From positions 124,001-188,000 of the forward strand of contig JAAHFN010000002.1 in NCBI GenBank assembly GCA_010672965.1: 64,000 nucleotides of DNA. Direction: 5' to 3'. The notes below the pieces were generated by a model, which worked only from the letters and a program-made list of their open reading frames with translations, was not told the origin of the DNA and ran no database searches. Positions within the stretch are counted from its first letter, which is position 1. Each line of letters begins with the position of its first letter. The translations under genes and the position numbers were made by a program. Source of the DNA: Oscillatoria sp. SIO1A7 (lineage in GTDB: Bacteria > Cyanobacteriota > Cyanobacteriia > Cyanobacteriales > Laspinemataceae). Shown piece by piece: positions 18,561 through 26,621 of the stretch.

Positions 18561-19616
18561 TCAGGCTTGGGGACAATCAAAGAGCTTTAGCAAAACCATG
18601 CCCAAGTATTTTAGTCCAAGACCACAAGCTTCATCCCTGACCTCATCCGAACCAGACCTGTCGCGCCTTTTCGGGTTGTAGTGAACGATTGCGTTCCGTA
18701 TCTCGGCTATGGCATCTGGCCCAGTATTCCAGTTGTATTCTTTTGATTTTTCGAGTAACTTAGTTGCCCTATCTGGGATTTCTAGTTCGATGTTTAACAT
18801 CGTCAATAGCAACTTGATCTTATCAGCGGCTGGCAGTTTTTCAAATCCGCCAGGGTTTATAGCCCTCTTGTCGTCTACTAGAAAAGCCCAAGCGAGCCTT
18901 TCTAGGGCTATTTGCTGAAGAGCGATCGCCGCATTAACTCCTCCGTATTTCTTGTTTACCTCAATGTACCAATGGACAGATTCCTTCACCAAAGCGCGCC
19001 AGTTTTTATCTTCCCATCGACGCATAAAACCTGGAAAAGCCTTCACTAGATCGTAGCAAGAAGTAAAATCACACCAGGAACCGACGTTTTGCCAAGAATC
19101 AGCTTTACAAGTCGACCATTCCTCCCAGACCTTAGTACCTTCCGTATTGAATCCCATCATAATCATTGGAGCTGTCCATATTCCCCTTGCAAAAGATAAA
19201 TAGTACGATAAAGCCTCTAGCAGATCGCGGACGTCACCCACGCTAAAAATACCTCGATCTATACGCTCTATTTTGCAATGGTGATTTAGAGCATAACCGC
19301 CTTGAGACCTTAGCCTTGATTCGGTGTCTGATGCCTTTTCGGGGTTGGCAATTATTATTCTCCATTTATCAAATTTTATGGTCAAACGGATGGGAATAAA
19401 ATCATCAAAGATATCTCTTGGCTCTTCCTCCTCTTCGTAAGGGTTATTAAAATAGCGAAAATTAGGTAAATAGAAGGTCAAGTAAGCCAAATTCCCATCC
19501 AAACCTTGAACAATTGGCTCGCATAAATTACCTTCTATCATAACGCGACCATTCGATTCTTGAGTCAACTGGAGGCAGCGTGCTTTGGCTGAAGTACCTA
19601 GATTGGTTAGTTTCAA
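18561..19616 (-). CDS. HEPN-motif protein, 3' open part of an interrupted gene
   Basis: A 351-aa open frame that starts only with a TTG. Near the C-terminus EIRNAIVHYNPKRR contains the R-N-x3-H motif of HEPN RNases, in a helical domain (about 210-345). The N-terminal part is beta-rich with an acidic EEEEE loop. HEPN proteins are common in toxin and phage-defence systems, and the neighbourhood of nucleases and antitoxins agrees. The frame is open upstream of the TTG as far as a TAA at 19803-19805, and beyond that stop to an ATG at 19886, so this is likely the larger part of a gene cut by a nonsense mutation. Confidence 0.6.
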   Translation of the reverse strand: MKLTNLGTSAKARCLQLTQESNGRVMIEGNLCEPIVQGLDGNLAYLTFYLPNFRYFNNPYEEEEEPRDIFDDFIPIRLTIKFDKWRIIIANPEKASDTESRLRSQGGYALNHHCKIERIDRGIFSVGDVRDLLEALSYYLSFARGIWTAPMIMMGFNTEGTKVWEEWSTCKADSWQNVGSWCDFTSCYDLVKAFPGFMRRWEDKNWRALVKESVHWYIEVNKKYGGVNAAIALQQIALERLAWAFLVDDKRAINPGGFEKLPAADKIKLLLTMLNIELEIPDRATKLLEKSKEYNWNTGPDAIAEIRNAIVHYNPKRRDRSGSDEVRDEACGLGLKYLGMVLLKLFDCPQA

Positions 19617-19886
19617 TGTCGCATCATCAAGCTTAAAATCACTTGTAAAGTCGATTTCGTTTACAGTATCATAACCAGATGCATCAGAGCTTTTAAGTTC
19701 GGGCTTGGTCGAGGGATAAAACTTAAAAGTTACTTGTGGATAAGGGAACCATACATAACAAGCACTTAGCGTACCGTCAACTGTCTTATCGCCTTGAATA
19801 ATTTAGCCATCTTCTCGGTACATTAGGATAGGTTTAATTGAGGATCGACATAGATAAGATTTGGATTGTGGATATTCGATATACAT
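19617..19886 (-). pseudogene. 5' part of the HEPN gene, separated by an in-frame TAA
   Basis: From ATG 19886 the frame encodes MYIEYPQSKSYLCRSS and KPILMYREDG, then TAA at 19805-19803, then IIQGDKTVDGTLSACYVWFP and on into the 351-aa frame without shift. A CAA (Gln) to TAA change would explain it. If read through, the protein would have 441 aa. Sequencing error, recent pseudogenisation or re-initiation are all possible. Confidence 0.6.
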
Positions 19887-20082
19887 GGGTTTGTTACACC
19901 AATTTAGGGTTGATTCGCCCGTATGATAGCACTTGCTAAGCAAGTAAGCTAAACAATTAGCTGCAAACTGGCACCATTACTGCAAGGGCAATGGTATTAT
20001 AAAACGGCATCGCCTGTAGGAGATTATAAAGGCGAGATCGCTCTCGCCGTCCCAAATGCTATCTAGGAGCTTATAAACAAAA

Positions 20083-20652
20083 TCAATCTAGCTGCCAGCC
20101 AAAATAATTTATCAAGCAATGACGGATAGTCTCTTGATGTCCGAAAGCCAGTTCGCTTCCCAGAGCAGTTTCCAGATCGAACCATCGAACCTCCTCCACT
20201 TCTCCTGTAGAAACCTGGGGACAAAGCTGCGGCAGTTCCTCAACCCAAAACATCAGCGGAAAATGTAAAGTTACATTCTGTTTTAGCGTCGGCATACTAT
20301 AGACGAAATAGGGCTGTTCCATATCCCCCTGAAATTTAAGACAGCCATTCTCCTCCGCAGACTCTGCGCGATCGCGAAGAGAAAGCAAATCCAATCCCAG
20401 CTCTTCATAAGTTTCCCTAATCGCCGCCTCTCCCGCTGTTTCGTCCCAATCCAGATAGCCGCCAGCCAGCGACCACTTGCCAACTTCGTCGGGCAGGTCG
20501 AGGCCGCGCTTGCCCAGGGGCACAAAGACAGACTCTCCGTCCGGTTCCGAAACGACAAAGATCGAGATTGGCAGCACGGCGACGCTTCTGCTAATCCAGT
20601 AAACTTTTTCCTCTTGCTCGATAAACCAATTGCCTCTATTGTTAAATTTCAT
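20083..20652 (-). CDS. Nudix hydrolase
   Basis: A 189-aa protein with a complete Nudix box at residues 65-87 (G65, E71, R79-E80, E83-E84, G86; GGYLDWDETAGEAAIRETYE then ELGL). These enzymes hydrolyse nucleoside diphosphates linked to another group, using Mg at the two glutamates. Residues 17-60 form the first strands, and PLMFWVEELPQL followed by EVEEVRWFDLETA is the usual C-terminal half. The substrate cannot be assigned. The ATG at 20652 gives a normal N-terminus. A TAGGGTG heptad array lies immediately upstream (20660-20725). Confidence 0.88.
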   Translation of the reverse strand: MKFNNRGNWFIEQEEKVYWISRSVAVLPISIFVVSEPDGESVFVPLGKRGLDLPDEVGKWSLAGGYLDWDETAGEAAIRETYEELGLDLLSLRDRAESAEENGCLKFQGDMEQPYFVYSMPTLKQNVTLHFPLMFWVEELPQLCPQVSTGEVEEVRWFDLETALGSELAFGHQETIRHCLINYFGWQLD

Positions 20653-20918
20653 CTATTTTCTAGGGTGTTTCTAGGGTGTAGGGTGTAGGGTGTTTTCCTA
20701 GGGTGTAGGGTGTAGGGTGTAGTGGATTGGCAAATCTAAAATTGTGCATGACTGTAGGTTGGGTTTCGTTGATGGCGGACCCAACCTACAATTTTAAGCC
20801 AGACAGACCAGTAGGGTAATTTCACATTTACCACAAAAAGGCGGGGCCATAGAAAAAGAGCGGGGCTTCCAGCAGTAAGACTCTAGCAGCAAAACTCTGG
20901 CAATACGCGCCTACTATC

Positions 20919-21050
20919 TATAGCGTTTCTCAAACAAGTTTAATGCGCGAAACGTAGGTAGGGGCGACAGCATCCCCACAATAATCTCGGCTCTCAAACG
21001 GGAATCTCAGTATAGGGATGCTTCGCCCCATATAACCTCAAGCCAATTTG
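20919..21050. mobile_element. Family A element, right end lost
   Basis: Left end TATAGCGTTTCTCAAAC, core GGGGCGACAGCATCCCC ... GGGATGCTTCGCCCC, then CAATTTGA, where the second copy (21052) begins. The two lie head to tail with inverted cores. Confidence 0.75.
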
Positions 21051-21051
21051 A

Positions 21052-21202
21052 TATAGCGTTTCTCAAATTAATGTGAGGTACCACCGGCGTTGCATCCCAA
21101 TACGATCGTCCCCGTTTTACAGCAGAGATAGTCTTGGGGCATGCTGTCGCCCCTACATTTCCCACCTCAATCGTTTATTACACTTATTTGAGAAACGCTA
21201 TA
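21052..21202. mobile_element. Family A element, complete (151 bp)
   Basis: The ends are a perfect 17-bp inverted repeat, TATAGCGTTTCTCAAAT and ATTTGAGAAACGCTATA. One inner arm reads AATGTGAGG and the other TTATTACACTT, so the two ends are distinguishable. The core is GCATCCC...GGGGCATGCTGTCGCCCC. It ends 44 bp before the DUF1350 start codon and must form part of that gene's leader or promoter region. Confidence 0.85.
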
Positions 21203-21246
21203 AACGCTATATTAACATACAAGATAAGAGCTTAGAGGCGCAAGGC

Positions 21247-22023
21247 ATGGATTGGCAAGAAATATCTGGTAACTGGGTTTATATTCCTCCTCGCCCCAAG
21301 GCGATCGTCCATTTCCTCGGCGGGGCGTTTCTCGGTGCCGCTCCGCACTTGACCTATCGCTGGCTGCTCGAAGAGATAGCAGGGCAAGGGTATGCAGTAA
21401 TCGCCACGCGATTTATCAATAGTTTCGACCATAAAACGATCGCCAGAGAAGTCATCGAAAGCTTTCAAACATGCTTCGATAAACTCAAAATTAATCGCAA
21501 ACTACCCCAGAAATATCTGCCCATCTACGGACTGGGGCATAGCATGGGATGCAAGCTTCATCTGCTAGGAGGCAGTTTGTTTGAGATAGAGCGCGCTGGC
21601 AATATTTTAATATCTTACAATAACTTCCCTGCCAAGCGCTCTATTCCCTTAGCCGAAAACTTGCCAGAAGACTTCCCCTTTGAGTTTGCCCCATCTCCAG
21701 CACAAACCAACAAGATTATTGCTCGACAATACCGAATCCGGCGCAATCTTTTGGTCAAATTTAAAAACGACGATCTCGACCAAACCCTTACCTTACATCC
21801 CATCTTACAAAAACGCTTTAGCGATATGGTGACCATCAAAAGGCTGGCCGGAAACCATTTAACACCTTTGAGCCAAGATATAAAGTGGCAAGTAGGGACA
21901 GAGTTTTCTCCATTGGATGCGTTTGTGGGGTTGCTCAAGAAAGAAATCTATCGCGAACCCTATCGGCTCAAAGACGAAATCCTGCGCTGGCTCAATCCCT
22001 TGGGAATGCCGAAAAAAGGATAA
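21247..22023 (+). CDS. DUF1350 family alpha/beta-hydrolase-like protein
   Basis: A 258-aa protein from ATG 21247. The frame extends further upstream, but that part is family A repeat DNA. A nucleophile elbow GLGHSMGCK (S99) follows a strand LPIYGLG, and RPKAIVHFLGGAFLGAAPHL is the oxyanion-side loop typical of DUF1350. DUF1350 proteins occur in cyanobacteria and chloroplasts; their substrate is unknown. No signal peptide or membrane segment is present. Its only nearby promoter DNA is the repeat pair at 20919-21202. Confidence 0.85.
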   Translation: MDWQEISGNWVYIPPRPKAIVHFLGGAFLGAAPHLTYRWLLEEIAGQGYAVIATRFINSFDHKTIAREVIESFQTCFDKLKINRKLPQKYLPIYGLGHSMGCKLHLLGGSLFEIERAGNILISYNNFPAKRSIPLAENLPEDFPFEFAPSPAQTNKIIARQYRIRRNLLVKFKNDDLDQTLTLHPILQKRFSDMVTIKRLAGNHLTPLSQDIKWQVGTEFSPLDAFVGLLKKEIYREPYRLKDEILRWLNPLGMPKKG

Positions 22024-22426
22024 GAGCGATGGGTCAGCTATAAACCGTCAGCAAGAGAGCGATCGGCGGTCAGCTATAAGCATAGGACTTACGCTTTTCT
22101 ACAGTATTATAGTCATTTCAATTAAATTTGATACAGTACGCGATCGCTCTTGCCTGTCCCTAGGGGCGAATCCCATTCGCCCCTACATAAAGTCTCATTT
22201 TTATTTGAAGTGACAATAATTATTGATATAGCCCTTGGCGTGCAGTGCGGCACCCTACAAAAAGTCTCTCTGCGTAAGATCTAAAGCAGTCAGGAACGAT
22301 CGCGATCGCTTAGGGTGCTAAAAGAAGCAACCTAAGCAACAGAATCTGTACGGGCAGTGTCCCCGTGCCTGCCCGTGCCTGCCCCGGAGTCTAGCACCAA
22401 ATATAGAGATAATACATAAGTCCTGT
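22024..22426. other. Intergenic stretch, repeat fragments only
   Basis: Contains AGGACTTACGC at about 22083 and GCGTAAGATCT near 22270, perhaps the ends of a decayed family B element, with a GTAGGGGCGAATC / GATTCGCCCCTAC palindrome between. No gene is recognised. Confidence 0.4.
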
Positions 22427-23056
22427 CTAAATAGAATCAACTTCAGCACGATAGAGAAGTTTTTCCCCTTGGCGGTAGCCAGGACCAACAACTAGAACAG
22501 AGTCTCCCGGCTCAGCTATTCCCCGGCGGAGTTGATGCAAGCGAGGGTCATAAGGCACTTGCGAGCCTACAGAGGCGATCGCTTCTACTCCCCACTGTTG
22601 CAGCAACTGCTCGATTGGACTTACCAACGAAACAATATTGCTAGCGAGCAGATTGGGATTTTGCTGTACTGCATAGACAGCTTTTGGCCACTGCATCAGC
22701 CAAGACTCGATAGTTTCTAGGCTAGAGTGCTGAAATTCTTGCATTAGAGACTCGCGCTGCTCCAGGACCTGTATTCGCAGGCGATCGTATTCTTCTTGTA
22801 CCGATCTCGTTTGTCTTTGCTCGCTATCTTCCTCGTCCAGAGCGTCAAAGACAGCTAGTAATTCAGTTAGAGACATTTGCAGAGTCTTGCTGAGCTTTTG
22901 TAGATTCTCTAGCCGCATTTGCAATACTTCCCCCACGCGCAATTGCTGTACTTGCCAGCGGGAAACCCCAGCCTGACGGCTCAGCTCCCGAAAACTGCTG
23001 AGCCCTGCTCTTTTCATCAACTCTTGCAACTGCTCGCTGTAGTCTTGATTCGTCAT
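22427..23056 (-). CDS. XRE-type HTH fused to a GrpE-like C-terminal domain
   Basis: A 209-aa protein. Residues about 20-48 (SFRELSRQAGVSRWQVQQLR) form a Cro/C1-type helix-turn-helix. Residues about 75-135 are a glutamine- and glutamate-rich coiled coil. Residues about 150-207 match the GrpE beta-wing: VPYDPRLHQL, EPGDSVLVVGPGY and KLLYRAEV follow the family pattern D-P-x2-H ... G-x-V ... G-Y ... L-x-R-A-x-V. GrpE is the nucleotide exchange factor of DnaK. Joined to an HTH, the protein could link Hsp70 state to transcription, but that is inference. The start at 23056 gives a full HTH. Confidence 0.75.
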   Translation of the reverse strand: MTNQDYSEQLQELMKRAGLSSFRELSRQAGVSRWQVQQLRVGEVLQMRLENLQKLSKTLQMSLTELLAVFDALDEEDSEQRQTRSVQEEYDRLRIQVLEQRESLMQEFQHSSLETIESWLMQWPKAVYAVQQNPNLLASNIVSLVSPIEQLLQQWGVEAIASVGSQVPYDPRLHQLRRGIAEPGDSVLVVGPGYRQGEKLLYRAEVDSI

Positions 23057-23494
23057 TGCTTGTCTTTAAATGTCATTTCTCAATCTCCCCTAGTCTTCCT
23101 TCACCCTATCACTTATGCAGAATTAGCCGAAAGTTTACCAATTCCCCATTCAATTTTTTCTGGCGATATCAATTTTATATTTTCGATCCTGTGCTTGGCT
23201 GCCCCTCAAGCCACTTTGTCGAGCAGGAGCTATCTGGTAAATCGGTCTTATTTAGGAGGTGGCATTAGTCGAGCCGAGGCCATAAAACAACAATAGCTAA
23301 TCGTTGCTACCTCGCTGCACTCAATTTCTTACTGCTCGATCTCTCAAGCGCTCAAGGCTGGGGGATCTGACTCAATCTAGTGGATTGTGGGTTAGCCATT
23401 CCTTGTATGCGATCGCTTCTACTGGCAAGCTAATATTTTCGCGTTTTTACGCTATAGGGACTTTGTCCTCCCTAGTAACCTTTCGGAGGAACGT

Positions 23495-23592
23495 GCAATG
23501 GCCTTCTATGTGGCTGCCCGGACAACCACACAGAAGGCCATTGCAATGAGCTTCTATGTGGCCACAGCAATAGCCACACAGAAGCTCATTGC
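23495..23592. repeat. Two consecutive long hairpins with compensating differences
   Basis: Hairpin 1 pairs GCAATGGCCTTCTATGTGG (23495-23513) with CCACACAGAAGGCCATTGC (23526-23544). Hairpin 2 pairs GCAATGAGCTTCTATGTGGC (23543-23562) with GCCACACAGAAGCTCATTGC (23573-23592). Each stem has one mismatch. The stems differ at GCC/GGC versus AGC/GCT, and both arms changed together. Confidence 0.75.
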
Positions 23593-23974
23593 AATGGCCT
23601 TAGATAGTCTTAGATAGTGAGGCTTAGACAGGACTTGTGATGAAACTTACCAAGAGCTTGACCTCGACCCACGCAATTGTTCTTCTCTAGCAGAAGCACT
23701 AAAATCATTTAGATAATCATTCGAGAATAGCCAAAACTTACCCTCGGACAAGAGCGAATAATATCTATAAATTTGCGATCGCTCTTTGCAATCTCTAGCA
23801 AGAGCTTAGGTTCAGTAAAAAGACTCGATAGAACCTGCAGAATGTCTATTACCCTAGACAGCCGGTATATGATTGCTTTCTAGCAAAGTTGTAGGGGCGT
23901 TTCGCTGTCGCTTAGCGACAGCGAAACGCCCCTACCCAAGGAGGGCATATAGCATTCGCCCCTACCTCAAAATA

Positions 23975-24113
23975 ATATCAAATCCGCTTCCGCTGTTCCA
24001 TAAATACCGTAGGGGCAATCCCCCCGTGCTTGCCCCGGCCGCCCCGGTTGGTCTGGGGCGCTCCCGGGGGCACCGACCCTACAAACTGTGACTGTTTAAC
24101 CGGATTTGATATA
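23975..24113. mobile_element. Family C element
   Basis: Left ATATCAAATCCGCTTCC and right TTTAACCGGATTTGATATA, with GTAGGGGCAATCCCCC and CACCGACCCTAC inside. It touches a family B element on its right. Confidence 0.7.
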
Positions 24114-24115
24114 AC

Positions 24116-24205
24116 AGGACTTGCACAAACTGTCCATATCTAGTATTTGTAGGGGCTTTTCCCGAGGGTGGTTGCCCCTCCCCGTAGTGCCGTTGCGTAA
24201 GTCCT
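24116..24205. mobile_element. Family B element with 7-bp duplication
   Basis: Ends AGGACTTGCACAAA and TTGCGTAAGTCCT. ATATAAC precedes and follows the element, a clean 7-bp direct repeat of the target. Confidence 0.8.
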
Positions 24206-24498
24206 ATATAACTAACTAGCTTCGGGTAATACTGTACCGATGCCCTAGTGCCCCTGCGCGGAAGTCAAAAGTCTCAAGGTATAGCACTACGCACTCAAGG
24301 AACGGACAATTCAAATCTCGCTCCTTGCTAGTAACGGCAAGGCTTGTGCTAAAAGCTGACTGCTGATAGCTGACTGCTTACTGCTATAATAAATCAAAGT
24401 GCCTTTTTACCTTGGCTCCCGGCCACAAAAGAGCTGGTGGATTATTTCTGCCGCCCTGCCCTAGATATTTTCTAATTTGGCTCATTTAAAATATGGCG

Positions 24499-24530
24499 AA
24501 AGGGCAGGCTAGTTAACTAGCCTGCCCTTT
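24499..24530. terminator. 32-bp perfect palindrome, probable bidirectional terminator
   Basis: The arms AAAGGGCAGGCTAGTT and AACTAGCCTGCCCTTT are fully complementary and end in T runs on both strands. It lies 30 bp beyond the stop of the small minus-strand ORF at 24560-24709. Confidence 0.6.
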
Positions 24531-24559
24531 CTAATACCTTTTTCTAACGCATTAACGCA

Positions 24560-24709
24560 TTAAACTGCAGCGGCCAATTCAGTCAATCCCTGACTGAATT
24601 GGCCAAATATGGAGCAACCATCTCCCACCAGCAAGGTATCGATATCGCTGAATTGAGCTAAGCCACGGACAGCAGGCAACTGTAGGATCTCGGTTTTCAA
24701 GCTTGGCAT
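24560..24709 (-). CDS. Small 49-aa protein, unknown
   Basis: ATG at 24709, stop at 24560. It encodes MPSLKTEILQLPAVRGLAQF, then SDIDTLLVGDGCSIFGQFSQ and GLTELAAAV. The composition is protein-like rather than random. It starts 20 bp after the stop of the upstream minus-strand gene and is followed by a 32-bp palindrome, so it looks like the last gene of a two-gene transcript. Within the coding end, GGCCAATTCAGTCA / TGACTGAATTGGCC forms a 14-bp stem. The family is not recognised and no Shine-Dalgarno is obvious. Confidence 0.5.
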   Translation of the reverse strand: MPSLKTEILQLPAVRGLAQFSDIDTLLVGDGCSIFGQFSQGLTELAAAV

Positions 24710-24728
24710 CAGCTAAGATGATAAAACT

Positions 24729-25067
24729 TTAGGTTTCCTCTTCTTCTTGGTTGGGGTCGATTTCGCTCACCACTTCATAGAAATTAGTTGTCGGTGGTTT
24801 AACAAACATCGGCATCATCTTGTTCAAAATGGCCTGATAAGCCTCGGTGGTATTTTCTGCCATATCCGCCGGACTGTCCCAAAAAATGATAGCGATTCCT
24901 CTGTCCGAGTCTGGCTCTTGCAGCAAGTAGGCACCCTCGAACCCGTCACTATAGGTGGCCACAGCCTGTTCGTAGAGTTGCTTGGCCTCTTCAAACTTGC
25001 CCGGTTTGAACTCTGCAATTGCTACATAAGCAAATTTGTGTCGCAAAAAATCTTGAAAATCGGTCAT
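24729..25067 (-). CDS. Small dimeric alpha/beta-barrel (ABM-like) protein
   Basis: A 112-aa protein from ATG 25067, which has AGGAAAA just upstream; the longer frame begins in a heptad array and is rejected. FAYVAIAEFKPGKFEEAKQL, then AYLLQEPDSDRGIAIIFWDS and a short helix resemble antibiotic-biosynthesis-monooxygenase folds. Such proteins bind or oxidise small ligands or sense them. The acidic tail is DPNQEEEET. The specific role is unknown. Confidence 0.65.
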   Translation of the reverse strand: MTDFQDFLRHKFAYVAIAEFKPGKFEEAKQLYEQAVATYSDGFEGAYLLQEPDSDRGIAIIFWDSPADMAENTTEAYQAILNKMMPMFVKPPTTNFYEVVSEIDPNQEEEET

Positions 25068-25129
25068 AGCGTTTTCCTGGGAATTGGCTTGCAAACAAAA
25101 TATTAGATTACCATTCCAGGACAGACTTG

Positions 25130-25177
25130 GGAATTGGGCATAGGGCATAGGGCATAGGGCATAGGGCATAGGGCATA
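25130..25177. repeat. Heptad array (GGGCATA)
   Basis: About six tandem copies of GGGCATA upstream of the ABM-like gene. A second array of CCCAATGC type lies at about 25240-25300. Confidence 0.85.
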
Positions 25178-25303
25178 AGTCGCTTCGGCCGACATAGCAA
25201 GCGTTTAGGGCATCGCAGTTACTTTTTAACCCACATCCAATGCCCCATTCTCAATGCCCCAATGCCCAATGCCCAATGCCCTATGCCCCATACCCCATTC
25301 CCT

Positions 25304-25777
25304 TTACTCCTCTAACAGACTTCTCAACATCCAGGCTGTTTTTTCGTGAACCTGCATTCGCTGAGTCAAAAGGTCTGCAGTCGGTTCGTCGCTGACCCGT
25401 TCCGCCACCGGAAAAATTGACCGAGCGGTCCGCACTACCGCCTCTTGACCCTCCACTAAGAGCAAAATCATCTCTTTAGCACTGGGTACGCCGGAGGTTT
25501 CTGGAATTGAGGATAGCTCCCCATACTCCTTGTAAGTTCCTGGTGCAGGGAATCCTAAGGATCGAATTCGTTCGGCAATTAGATCCACTGCTAAAGCCAA
25601 TTCGTTGTATTGCCCCTCAAACATCAGGTGTAGGGTTTGAAACATCGGGCCAGTGACATTCCAATGGAAGTTGTGCGTTTTTAGATAAAGGGTATAAGTG
25701 TCCGCCAGAAGTCGAGATAAGCCACCTGCAATTTCTTTTCGGTCTTTCTCATCAATGCCAATATTGACTGGAGCCAT
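25304..25777 (-). CDS. dps: Dps family ferritin-like protein
   Basis: A 157-aa protein of the standard Dps length. Dps forms dodecamers that oxidise and store iron and protect DNA. The inter-subunit ferroxidase ligands are present: H38 ([10 protein letters not shown]), H50, E54, D65 and E69, with the E. coli spacing (H-x11-H, then +4, then D-x3-E) and Glu replacing Asp at the third. The four-helix pattern is intact, and the N-terminus is short without a basic DNA-binding tail. Sulfiredoxin lies further along on the same strand, so oxidative-stress genes are grouped here. Confidence 0.92.
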   Translation of the reverse strand: MAPVNIGIDEKDRKEIAGGLSRLLADTYTLYLKTHNFHWNVTGPMFQTLHLMFEGQYNELALAVDLIAERIRSLGFPAPGTYKEYGELSSIPETSGVPSAKEMILLLVEGQEAVVRTARSIFPVAERVSDEPTADLLTQRMQVHEKTAWMLRSLLEE

Positions 25778-26125
25778 AATTAATCCTTAGTCCTTAGTTT
25801 ATATGGGTTTGCTGTTTCGTGCCCGAAATTTATATCATTTGGACACTATCTGTAGCATAGGGGTAGGGTAGGGTGTTGATTCTGAGGCTTTTTGACTCCC
25901 TATGGTGACTTTCCCTTGGCTCGTTCCCAACTGAAACCTCGTACAACCCGGTTCAGTCTAGTTTTGATGGCCTTAAGACCAATTCTTTATGAAGATGCAA
26001 CAAAGAACGACCATTGCCACCGTTCGGGCGCTCGCTTGTCGTTGGCGTAGCCTGCCCTCTGGGGCATAGCCCAGTCCGTTAGCGGGCTTCTAAAGTGCTT
26101 ATGCCGGTCATCCCGGTCATCCCGG

Positions 26126-26386
26126 TCATGCTAGGTGCATTTTTAGCACAGAGCGAGGAGCCCGACGGATTTTACAGCGAATGGTCTTTAGCCCCAGCTT
26201 TTGGCAAGCCTCGAATCTATGGCAACCGGAAAAGCCGTAATATTCCCCTTCTACCTCAAGGATATCGATTGGTTCTTGCAGTCCGATTTCCCGAATCGAC
26301 TCCATCAAGGCAGCTACCTTAGTTTGGTCGTTGGCACGGGGTAGGGGACGACGGATTTTGTCGATGGGGATATTTGCGATTCTCAT
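26126..26386 (-). CDS. srx: Sulfiredoxin
   Basis: An 86-aa ParB-fold protein with the sulfiredoxin signature FSGCHRFEA, whose cysteine attacks the phosphoryl sulfinate intermediate. RRPLPRANDQTKVAALMESI and GLQEPIDILEV form the nucleotide-binding part. The enzyme uses ATP to reduce over-oxidised 2-Cys peroxiredoxins. The length matches cyanobacterial and plant enzymes without a transit peptide. Confidence 0.92.
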   Translation of the reverse strand: MRIANIPIDKIRRPLPRANDQTKVAALMESIREIGLQEPIDILEVEGEYYGFSGCHRFEACQKLGLKTIRCKIRRAPRSVLKMHLA

Positions 26387-26484
26387 TATGCGTTCTTATG
26401 GGTTTCCTGGTTTTGAGCGCTTCGGGTACATATCTATACTATACCTAAATCGTACTCATAATGACTTTGATTTGCAAGGTCGCG

Positions 26485-26612
26485 GAGAGTTCTTAGCTTG
26501 AGAGTTTTGTGCTTTTAAATTAACAGTAATTAACTTGCAATCTTTAAGCTAAGAACTCTCAAGCTAAGAACTCTCAAGCTAAGAACTCTCAAGCTAAGAA
26601 CTCTCAAGCTAA
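26485..26612. repeat. Tandem array of CTCAAGCTAAGAA
   Basis: Five near-perfect tandem units of about 14 bp (AAGAACTCTCAAGCT) at 26545-26612, plus a stray inverted copy near 26490. They lie between sulfiredoxin and the end of the histidine kinase. Confidence 0.85.
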
Positions 26613-26621
26613 GAACTCAAT

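Larger units (their letters stand above)
23057..24480. other. Long gene-free stretch with hairpins and repeats
   Basis: No convincing gene in 1.4 kb. It holds the twin hairpins at 23495-23592, a family C element (23975-24113) abutting a family B element (24116-24205), and repeat debris (AGTCAAAAGTC near 24270, GCTGACTGC near 24355). Confidence 0.5.

Noticed and set aside
21073-21246. N-terminal extension of the DUF1350 protein
   Set aside because: The codons lie in a family A mobile repeat; the conserved protein begins at 21247.
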